A stretch of 47,088 nt of DNA from Streptomyces plumbidurans (lineage in GTDB: Bacteria; Actinomycetota; Actinomycetes; Streptomycetales; Streptomycetaceae), in contig NZ_JAFJSY010000055.1 of NCBI RefSeq assembly GCF_019857225.1, positions 1 through 47,088 on the forward strand. The letters are read 5' to 3'. The number at the start of each line of letters is the position of its first letter. Positions within the stretch are counted from its first letter, which is position 1. Below the pieces are notes generated by a model that searched no databases, had not been told where the DNA came from, and was given only the letters and a program-made list of their open reading frames with translations. Positions 25,774 to 32,442 of this stretch are shown here, piece by piece. Position numbers and translations under genes: made by a program.

Positions 25774-26081
25774 GCTGCGGAGAGCCGCACGAGACGGACT
25801 GCAGCGAGGTCCTCGATCATCTCTACGAGTTCCTCGACAGCGAGATGCCGGAAGTCGATCGCGACAAGTTCAAGCAGCACTTCAAGGAGTGCTCGCCGTG
25901 TCTCGAGAAGTACGGCTTGGAGCAGGCCGTGAAGAAGCTCGTCAAGCGGTGCTGCGGCCATGACGACGTGCCGACGGACCTGCGGTCCAAGGTCATGGGG
26001 CGGATCGACCTGATCCGCTCCGGCCAGACCGTCCCCGAGCACGACGTCACCGCCTCACCGGCGAGCCCGCAGGAGTCCTGA
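25770..26081 (+). CDS. rsrA: Zinc-dependent redox anti-sigma factor RsrA
   Basis: 103-residue ZAS-family anti-sigma factor. It holds SigR inactive in reduced cells and releases it on disulfide formation with zinc loss. The key residues fall at the S. coelicolor positions: Cys3, Cys11, His37, Cys41, Cys44, and Cys61-Cys62; H37-x3-C41-x2-C44 is the ZAS signature. ATG 25770 overlaps the sigR stop. The C-terminus is variable and Ser/Pro-rich. A weak CCCCGG/CCGGGG hairpin follows the stop. Confidence 0.96.
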   Translation: MSCGEPHETDCSEVLDHLYEFLDSEMPEVDRDKFKQHFKECSPCLEKYGLEQAVKKLVKRCCGHDDVPTDLRSKVMGRIDLIRSGQTVPEHDVTASPASPQES

Positions 26082-26197
26082 CCCCCCGGGACGCTCACCG
26101 GGGACGGGCCGCGATCACGGCTGCTGTCACTCGAACGTGCTAATCCACGTCTCATAAGCCGACGCGGCCCCCTCCTGCCCCCCTACGCTCCTCAGCC

Positions 26198-26226
26198 TGA
26201 GCAGCATCGACTTTGAGCTGCATCGG
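26198..26226. repeat. 13-bp direct repeat before HD-GYP gene
   Basis: TGAGCAGCATCGA at 26198-26210 and TGAGCTGCATCGG at 26214-26226 match at 11 of 13 positions with a 16-bp period. It lies directly upstream of the ribosome site of the HD-GYP gene; a regulatory role is speculative. Confidence 0.5.
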
Positions 26227-26240
26227 CCGGGAGGGGCGTG

Positions 26241-27551
26241 ATGGAGGCGGTTCCGCGACGGGCACGTGCGTACGTCGCCTCTACGGCCCTCGGCGCGCTG
26301 CTCTGCCTGCTTCCGCTGCCGGCCACCCGCACCTCCTGGTCGGCGGTCGCGCTGCTGGCCCTGCTGTACGCCGCCTGCGAGCAGGCGGCTGCCCGGTGGC
26401 GCGTTGCCGGAACGTTCTACCCGGTACTGCTCGCCGGTGCCTTTCTGCTCCCGCCGTCCGCCGCCGCCCTGGTCGCGCTGCCGGGCGCGCTGTTCTCCCG
26501 CGCCGACCAGCGGCCGCGGACGCTGCGCCGGGGCCGGCGGGCCGCGCAGCTGGTCCTCGGCGTGTGGGCCGCGAGCGCGGTGCACGGGGCGCTCGGCGGG
26601 CGGGACGCGGTGGTGGCCTCCGACTTCCCGTACGCGCTGGTGCCCGCGGGCGCCGCCGTGCTGGCCTTCTGCCTGGTGCTGACCGCCCTGGACGGCGGAC
26701 TGCGGGCGCTGACCGAGCGCGTGCCGCTGCGAAGGGCCTGGCGCGGCCTGTTCGCGCGCTCCCTGGCTCCGGTCGCCGTGCACGGACTCGCCGGGCTGAT
26801 GATGGCCGTCCTGTGGCGCAGCCCGTACGGCCCCGTCGCCGCACTGCTCGTGCTGCTGCCGATGTGCGTGTCCTGGTGGGCCTTCGCGCAGTACCACCGC
26901 GAGCGCGCCGCTCACCAGGCGACGATCCGCGCGCTGGTGCAGGCCGTCGACATCAAGGACGAGTACACCCGCGGTCACAGCGAACGGGTCGGCCAGGCCT
27001 CCATGATGATCGCGCGTGAACTCGGCATGGACGACGAGCGCGTCGAAGTGCTGCGGTTCGCCGGCATCCTGCACGACGTGGGCAAACTCGGCGTCCCCAC
27101 ACGGCTGTTGCGCAAGGACGGCCCGCTCACCCCCGAGGAGCGGCGGGTCATCGAGCTGCACCCCGAGTACGGCCACGAGATGGTGCGGGGAATCGGTTTC
27201 CTGGGCGAGGCCCGGGCCGCCGTACTGCACCACCACGAGCGGCTGGACGGCAGCGGCTATCCGTACGGGCTGGTCGGGACCCAGATCCCGGAGTCGGCGC
27301 GAGTGGTGGCCGTGGCCGACGCCTTCGACGCGATGACGTCCACGCGCTCCTACCGCCGGGCCCGGCCCGTGCCCGTCGCGCTGCAGGAACTGGAGCGGTG
27401 CGCGGGCTCGCAGTTCGACCCGCGGATGGTCACCGCATTGGTACGGGCGCTCGTCCGCGACGGCTGGCATCCGGCGGTCACCGCCCAGGAGGAGCCCCGC
27501 GTCCCGGCACCGCCCGCGCCCGTCGCCGCCCCCGCGAGAGCCCACCGATGA
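26241..27551 (+). CDS. Membrane HD-GYP domain phosphohydrolase
   Basis: 436-residue protein. About six transmembrane helices fill residues 10-220, then a full HD-GYP domain follows (about 225-415). Metal and signature motifs are intact: HSERVGQ, HDVGKLG, HPEYGHEM, HHERLDGSGYP and VADAFDAMTS. Family knowledge: HD-GYP enzymes degrade cyclic di-GMP or related dinucleotides, so this is a likely membrane-sensing phosphodiesterase. ATG 26241 has GGGAGG 6 bp upstream; GTG 26238 is adjacent. The stop overlaps the next gene (ATGA). The C-terminus is Pro/Ala-rich. Confidence 0.92.
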   Translation: MEAVPRRARAYVASTALGALLCLLPLPATRTSWSAVALLALLYAACEQAAARWRVAGTFYPVLLAGAFLLPPSAAALVALPGALFSRADQRPRTLRRGRRAAQLVLGVWAASAVHGALGGRDAVVASDFPYALVPAGAAVLAFCLVLTALDGGLRALTERVPLRRAWRGLFARSLAPVAVHGLAGLMMAVLWRSPYGPVAALLVLLPMCVSWWAFAQYHRERAAHQATIRALVQAVDIKDEYTRGHSERVGQASMMIARELGMDDERVEVLRFAGILHDVGKLGVPTRLLRKDGPLTPEERRVIELHPEYGHEMVRGIGFLGEARAAVLHHHERLDGSGYPYGLVGTQIPESARVVAVADAFDAMTSTRSYRRARPVPVALQELERCAGSQFDPRMVTALVRALVRDGWHPAVTAQEEPRVPAPPAPVAAPARAHR

Positions 27552-28786
27552 GCGCCCGTCCACTGACGGTCCTCATCCACACCTGTGCCGCCCTGCTCGC
27601 CGCGGGATGCCTCGCCGCCACCTGCCGGACCGGCCTGGAGGAGCGCCCCACCGCGCTCGCCTTCGGCGTGCTCGTCACCGTCGGCGAGCTCTCCCGGTGG
27701 ACCGGCGCCCGGGTCCGCGAGGCCGCACCGCTCGCCGCCGCCGGGGCACTGTCGTACGCGCTGCTCGGAGAGGACGCCGGACACTCCACGCACCACGGCG
27801 CCCCCCAGGTGGTCGCCGTCGTCCTCGCCGCCGCCCTGCTCGGCAGCGTTCCGCACCTCGCCCGCGGACACGGACCCGAGCTCGACCACCTCGCGCGGCG
27901 CGTGCTCACCGTCGGATTCGCCGCCGTCTGCTTCCAACCCCTCTACAGCCGGGGCGTGTTCGACGCCTGGCGCGGACCGGCGTACGCGCTGCTGCTGCTG
28001 GCCCTGCTCGCCCTCACCGCGCTGTGCGACGCCGTGCTCGCCGCCGCCCTCGCGCACTCCCGCACCGGCTGGCCCTTCGGCCCGCTGCTGCGGGACGAAC
28101 TGCACGCCCTGCTCGGCATCGGCTCGGCCGTGTGTGCCACGGGGGCCGTGATGGCGCTCGCGGTCGCCGTCGTCGGGCTGTGGGCGCTGCCCGTCTTCTC
28201 GCTGCCGCTGCTGCTGACCCAGCTGTCCTTCCGTCGCTACGCCGCCGTGCGCACCACCTACCGGCAGACCATCGCCTCCCTCGCCCGCGCCACCGAGATC
28301 GCCGGGTACACCCCCGCCGGGCACGCCCTGCGCGTGGCGTCCCTGTGCCGGGCCGTGGGGCGCGACCTCGGGCTCACCCGGCCCGAGCTGAGCGTGCTGG
28401 AACACGCGGCCCTGATGCACGACATCGGCCAGCTCAGCCTGGTCGACCCGGTGCCCGCCGGAGCGACCGCCGTGCTGCCCACGGCCGAGCAGCGCCGGAT
28501 CGCCCTGCTCGGTGGGGCCGTCGTGCGCCAGACCGGCGTCGACTCCGCGGTCGCCGTGGTCGTCGAGCGGCAGGCCGACCCCTACCGGGAGCAGCCGGTC
28601 GCCGCGCGGATCGTGCGGGCCGTCAACGCCTACGAGGAGAAGGCGCGCGACGCCGGGCCGGGCGGCCCCCTGACGGCACTGGAGGAACTGCGGCTGGCCA
28701 CGGCCGAGCAGTACGCGCCGGACGTGGTGGAATCGCTGGCCCGGGTCCTGGCCAGAGACAGTCTGACCTTGCCCGCGGCTGGGTAA
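27548..28786 (+). CDS. Membrane protein with degenerate HD domain
   Basis: 412-residue paralogue-like partner of the preceding gene. The N-terminal half has about seven hydrophobic segments. The C-terminal half has an HD-type domain with GHALRVASLCRAVGRDLG and MHDIGQL. The Lys after HD-x-G is replaced by Gln, and the HHExxDGxGYP motif is absent (VERQADPYREQP stands in its place). Catalysis is therefore doubtful, and a regulatory or ligand-binding role is more likely (inference). ATG 27548 overlaps the stop of the intact HD-GYP gene, so the two are co-expressed and may form a membrane complex. Confidence 0.85.
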   Translation: MSARPLTVLIHTCAALLAAGCLAATCRTGLEERPTALAFGVLVTVGELSRWTGARVREAAPLAAAGALSYALLGEDAGHSTHHGAPQVVAVVLAAALLGSVPHLARGHGPELDHLARRVLTVGFAAVCFQPLYSRGVFDAWRGPAYALLLLALLALTALCDAVLAAALAHSRTGWPFGPLLRDELHALLGIGSAVCATGAVMALAVAVVGLWALPVFSLPLLLTQLSFRRYAAVRTTYRQTIASLARATEIAGYTPAGHALRVASLCRAVGRDLGLTRPELSVLEHAALMHDIGQLSLVDPVPAGATAVLPTAEQRRIALLGGAVVRQTGVDSAVAVVVERQADPYREQPVAARIVRAVNAYEEKARDAGPGGPLTALEELRLATAEQYAPDVVESLARVLARDSLTLPAAG

Positions 28787-28894
28787 CCCATGGGTAATGA
28801 GCGGCCTTCCAGCCGTACGTGGTTGGATGCGAATGAAAGGGTGTCCGGGGGCAGCACTAGCCAGCCCACTCCAAGGAACTGGCAGGCGGGAATC

Positions 28895-29875
28895 GTGAGG
28901 ATCTTCGGCAAGGGACGGCACCGGCCCTCCGCCTCCTGGCGGCAGGCCACAGACCGCGCGTTCACCCTGATCGGCGACGGCCGGTACGAGGACGCGGGCG
29001 CGTTGCTGACACGTGCCGCCGACTTGGAGCCCTGGCTGTCCGAGTCCTGGTTCAACCTCGCCCTGCTGCACAAGTTCCGGCACGACTGGGAACAGGCCCG
29101 CGCGGCCGGACTCCGGGCCGTCGCGCTGCTGGACCGGGCGGCCGGGGCGCCCGACTGGTGGAACGTCGGCATCGCGGCCACCGCACTGCAGGACTGGCCG
29201 CTGGCCCGGCGCGCCTGGCAGGCGTACGGGCTGCAGCTGTCGAGCGGGGGCACCACCTCCGGTGAGCCGGTGGGCATGGACCTGGGCAGCGCGGCCGTAC
29301 GGCTGTCCCCCGAGGGGGAGGCCGAGGTGGTGTGGGGGCGGCGCCTCGACCCGGCCCGCATCGAGGTGCTGTCGATCCCGCTGCCGTCCTCCGGGCGGCG
29401 CTGGGGCGAGGTCGTGCTGCACGACGGGGTGCCCCACGGGGAGCGGACCACGGCGGCCGGGCACTCGTACCCCGTCTTCGACGAGATCGAGCTCTGGGCG
29501 CCGTCGCCGGTGCCGACCTGGGTGGTGCTGCTGGAGGCCGCCACCGAGGCGGACCGGGACGCGTTGGAGCAGCTCGCGGCCGACGCGGGTTTCGCGGCGG
29601 AGGACTGGTCGTCCTCGGTGCGGCTGCTGTGCCGGATGTGCTCGGAGTCGCAGATGCCGTCCGACGAGGGGGACGGGGAGCATCTGGATCCCCATGACCA
29701 CAGTGAGCCCGGGCACCCGGGGCCGTTGGGGCATCGCACGGACGGGCAGCTGTGGGTGCCCGAGCGGGAGTGCGGGGTGGCTGCGCCGGCCTCGTTGGTG
29801 CGGGGGTTGCTGGACGGGTGGGTGGCCGATAGTCCGGATTCTCGGGACTGGCGGGATCTCGAAGAAGTCTGCTGA
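28895..29875 (+). CDS. TPR-repeat protein
   Basis: 326-residue cytoplasmic protein. The N-terminal 120 residues form tetratricopeptide-like helices (RAFTLIGDGRYEDAGALLTRA, WFNLALLHKFRHDWEQARAAG, DWWNVGIAATALQDWPLARRAW). The C-terminal part is an uncharacterised domain with LLCRMCSES and a His/Asp/Gly-rich loop that could bind metal (inference). GTG 28895 (VRIFGKG) is chosen because the conserved-looking protein begins there and AGGCGGG precedes it; an in-frame ATG at 28790 would add 35 polar residues. Upstream of def, with 73 bp between. Confidence 0.8.
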   Translation: MRIFGKGRHRPSASWRQATDRAFTLIGDGRYEDAGALLTRAADLEPWLSESWFNLALLHKFRHDWEQARAAGLRAVALLDRAAGAPDWWNVGIAATALQDWPLARRAWQAYGLQLSSGGTTSGEPVGMDLGSAAVRLSPEGEAEVVWGRRLDPARIEVLSIPLPSSGRRWGEVVLHDGVPHGERTTAAGHSYPVFDEIELWAPSPVPTWVVLLEAATEADRDALEQLAADAGFAAEDWSSSVRLLCRMCSESQMPSDEGDGEHLDPHDHSEPGHPGPLGHRTDGQLWVPERECGVAAPASLVRGLLDGWVADSPDSRDWRDLEEVC

Positions 29876-29948
29876 ACGGACCTTGCCGCAGAACTGCCTT
29901 TAGGCTGTACCCGCAGAATTCTCATGGTTGCAGGAAGGCATCGTCGGC

Positions 29949-30599
29949 ATGGCGCAGCAGGACACCGATCAGCAGCACGTGGGCGTGCTTCCCGTGGACG
30001 ACGAGGGCTTCGTCATCGACACGCAGGAGACCGAGGAGCGCGAGGCGGCCTGGCGGGAGCGGGGTACCTCGCGGCCGATCACGGTGGTCGGGAACCCGGT
30101 GCTGCACAAGGAGTGCAAGGACGTCACGGAGTTCGGCCCCGAGCTGGAGCAGCTGGTCGCGGACATGTTCGCCTCGCAGCGCACCGCCGAGGGCGTGGGC
30201 CTGGCCGCCAACCAGATCGGTGTCGACCTGAAGGTCTTCGTCTACGACTGCGGCGACGACGAGGGCGCCCGGCACGTGGGCGTCGTCTGCAACCCCAAGT
30301 TGGTGGACCTGCCCGCGGAACGGCGCCGGCTGGACGACAGCAACGAGGGCTGCCTGTCCGTGCCCACCGCGTACGCGCCGCTGGCCCGCCCCGACTACGC
30401 CGAGGTCACCGGGCAGGACGAGAAGGGCAACCCGATCAAGGTCCGCGGCACCGGCTACTTCGCCCGCTGCCTGCAGCACGAGACCGACCACCTCTACGGC
30501 TACCTCTACATCGACCGCCTCTCCAAGCGCGAACGCAAGGACGCGCTGCGGCAGATGGCCGAGAACGAGCCCCGTTACCCCGTGGTCGCCAACGACTGA
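29949..30599 (+). CDS. def: Peptide deformylase
   Basis: 216-residue iron/zinc enzyme that removes the N-formyl group from nascent proteins. All three motifs are intact: GVGLAANQIG, EGCLSVP (metal Cys) and QHETDHLYG (two metal His plus catalytic Glu). An extra N-terminal segment of about 45 residues precedes the catalytic domain, as in other actinobacterial forms. ATG 29949 has AGGAAGG upstream. Deformylase genes belong to the SigR regulon in S. coelicolor (family knowledge), but I see no GGAAT-N18-GTT motif in the 73-bp upstream gap here. Two initiator tRNA genes lie in the same window. Confidence 0.95.
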   Translation: MAQQDTDQQHVGVLPVDDEGFVIDTQETEEREAAWRERGTSRPITVVGNPVLHKECKDVTEFGPELEQLVADMFASQRTAEGVGLAANQIGVDLKVFVYDCGDDEGARHVGVVCNPKLVDLPAERRRLDDSNEGCLSVPTAYAPLARPDYAEVTGQDEKGNPIKVRGTGYFARCLQHETDHLYGYLYIDRLSKRERKDALRQMAENEPRYPVVAND

Positions 30600-30613
30600 G
30601 ACGTTTCGGTCGA

Positions 30614-31576
30614 TCAGGCGGCTTCCGGCCCCCTGAACGTGCGCCGGTAGGCCTGGGGCGTGGTCCCGATCGCCTGCACGAACTGGTGGCGCAGCGCGGC
30701 GGCGTTGCCGAATCCCGTGCGGCCGGCGATGGCGTCCACCGTCTCGTCCGTCCCCTCCAGCAACCGCTGGGCCAGCAGCACGCGTTGCCGCAAAATCCAG
30801 CGGTAGGGAGTGGTGCCGGTCTCCTGCTGGAAGCGGCGGGCGAACGTGCGCGGCGACATATGGGCACGCTCGGCGAGCTGCTCGACCGTGACCTCCTCGT
30901 CGAGGTGCCGCTCCATCCACACCAGCACCTCGGCGACCGTGTCACCGTGCGAGCGCGGCAGCGGGCGCTCGATGTACTGGGCCTGCCCGCCGTCCCGGTG
31001 CGGCGGCACCACCATGCGCCGGGCGATCTTGTTGGCGACCTCCGGGCCCTGCTCCTTGCGCACGATGTGCAGACAGGCGTCGATGCCGGCGGCGGTACCC
31101 GCGGACGTGATCACCGGGTCCTCGTCGACGTACAGGACGTCGGGCTCGACGGTCAACCGCGGGTACGCCAGCGCCAGTTGGTCCGCGTCGTGCCAGTGCA
31201 CGGCGCACCGGCGGTCGTCGAGGAGCCCGGCCGCGGCGAGCACGAAGACGCCGGAGCAGACGCTGAGCACCCGGGCGCCGCGCTCGACCCCGCGGCGCAG
31301 TGCGTCGAGCAGCTCGGGCGGGTACTCCCGGCTGCCGTAGCGCGCGCCGGCCGGCACGGCGATCAGGTCGGCCTCCTCCAGCCGCTCCAGACCGTGCGCG
31401 ACGTTCATGGAGAAGCCCGCGCGGGTGCTCAGCACCGGCCCCTCGGCCGAGGCGACCGCGAAGTCGTAGACGGGCAGTCCGTCGTCACTGCGGTCGACGC
31501 CGAACACCTCGCAGACGACGGCCAGTTCGAAGGGGTTCACGCCGTCGAGGACGACGGCGGCGACGTTCTTCAGCAT
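30614..31576 (-). CDS. GlxA-family AraC-type transcriptional regulator
   Basis: 320-residue regulator. An N-terminal DJ-1/PfpI-like (amidotransferase-fold) domain occupies about 1-175 (VLSVCSGVFVLAAAGLLDDRR) and a C-terminal AraC double helix-turn-helix about 205-315 (TVEQLAERAHMSPRTFARRFQQ, then IAGRTGFGNAAALRHQF). This is the GlxA class, which senses unknown ligands. In S. coelicolor an AraC-like gene called nrdS is linked to nrdAB; whether this gene is its counterpart I cannot tell, since here it is separated from nrdB by three genes. Converges on def with 14 bp between stops. Confidence 0.9.
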   Translation of the reverse strand: MLKNVAAVVLDGVNPFELAVVCEVFGVDRSDDGLPVYDFAVASAEGPVLSTRAGFSMNVAHGLERLEEADLIAVPAGARYGSREYPPELLDALRRGVERGARVLSVCSGVFVLAAAGLLDDRRCAVHWHDADQLALAYPRLTVEPDVLYVDEDPVITSAGTAAGIDACLHIVRKEQGPEVANKIARRMVVPPHRDGGQAQYIERPLPRSHGDTVAEVLVWMERHLDEEVTVEQLAERAHMSPRTFARRFQQETGTTPYRWILRQRVLLAQRLLEGTDETVDAIAGRTGFGNAAALRHQFVQAIGTTPQAYRRTFRGPEAA

Positions 31577-31669
31577 CTCTCCAGTGTGCCTCGCGATTGG
31601 CAGTAAATCGAGGGTCTACGGCAGTCCTGCCACTGTTTGTAAGGAGTGAACGGCGCGAGAGTGGTGTCC

Positions 31670-31894
31670 ATGGATACGGCACACATCGAAGGACTGATCG
31701 CCATGCTGACCGTTCTCGGGATCCTCGTCCTGATGGTTCTCCCGTCGGTGTTCGGCATCGTGCACGACCGTCGCATCGACCGGCAGATCCGTGAGGCGGA
31801 GCGAGGGCGCCGTGAGCCGGAGGTGCTCGGGCCGACCGGGCGCCCCGCCCGGGCGCAGCGCTACCTCACCACCACGGTGACCCACCACTCCTGA
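31670..31894 (+). CDS. Small single-pass membrane protein
   Basis: 74-residue protein with one strong N-terminal transmembrane helix (IAMLTVLGILVLMVLPSVFGIV) followed by a basic/acidic cytoplasmic tail. ATG 31670 lies just before the helix; GTG 31646 beside AAGGAG would add eight residues. Its last 34 bp overlap the 3' end of the convergent lipoprotein gene. Function unknown. Confidence 0.7.
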   Translation: MDTAHIEGLIAMLTVLGILVLMVLPSVFGIVHDRRIDRQIREAERGRREPEVLGPTGRPARAQRYLTTTVTHHS

Positions 31895-32343
31895 AGACCC
31901 AGGCAGGAGACCCGGCCGGTCTGCGCGGCACACAGGGGCCGCGTGGACTGCAACCGGGTCTTCCCCTTGGCCACGGCCTTGTAGGCGGCGCTCGCGTCAC
32001 CGGGCCGCAGGACGAAGCCGCTGTTGGCGGCCTCCAGGACGGAGCCCTTCGCGGTGACGGGCTTCCAGGGGCGCTTGGTGGTGCCGTCCAGGCTGATGCG
32101 GATCGTGTCGCCGACCGCCATGCACACCGTGCGGCCGCTGTCGTGGGCGCCGAGCGTGGACGCCGTGGCGCAGCCCGTGGGGCTGCCGGTGGGTGCGGTC
32201 GTAGGACTCGTCGTGCGGGTGGGGGAGGACGACACGCTGCTGCTGTCGCCGCCCTTTCCGCTGTCGGCCTGGCCGCCGCAGCCGGCGAGGGCGAGAGTGA
32301 GCGCGGCGAGTGCGACGGTCGTGTGGGGGATCGTTCGACGCAT
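31861..32343 (-). CDS. Secreted lipoprotein, possible chagasin-like (I42-type) fold
   Basis: 160-residue lipoprotein. The signal peptide ends in the lipobox LAGC (about residues 19-22). A Ser/Thr/Pro-rich linker follows (about 25-60), then a roughly 95-residue beta-rich domain with VGDTIRISLDG, RPWKPV, AAYKAVAKGKTRLQSTRP and a final WWVTVVV. That order of motifs loosely recalls protease-inhibitor I42/chagasin Ig-like domains, but the NPTTG loop is not clear, so this is tentative. Three Cys residues in the mature domain could form disulfides. ATG 32343 follows GAGGAGG. The neighbour upstream is a secreted S53 peptidase. Confidence 0.78.
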   Translation of the reverse strand: MRRTIPHTTVALAALTLALAGCGGQADSGKGGDSSSVSSSPTRTTSPTTAPTGSPTGCATASTLGAHDSGRTVCMAVGDTIRISLDGTTKRPWKPVTAKGSVLEAANSGFVLRPGDASAAYKAVAKGKTRLQSTRPLCAAQTGRVSCLGLQEWWVTVVVR

Positions 32344-32395
32344 GGGAGCCTCCTCTCCCCTCTGACGTGTCCGAGCCCCGTACGGATCCACGCGC

Positions 32396-32426
32396 GGGCC
32401 CCGGCCGCTGGGTGCGGCCGGGGCCC
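32396..32426 (-). terminator. Terminator of the S53 peptidase gene
   Basis: Perfect 13-bp inverted repeat GGGCCCCGGCCGC and complement with a 5-base loop, 17 bp downstream of the S53 stop codon. Confidence 0.8.
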
Positions 32427-32442
32427 GGTGGTGCGAGGGTGA

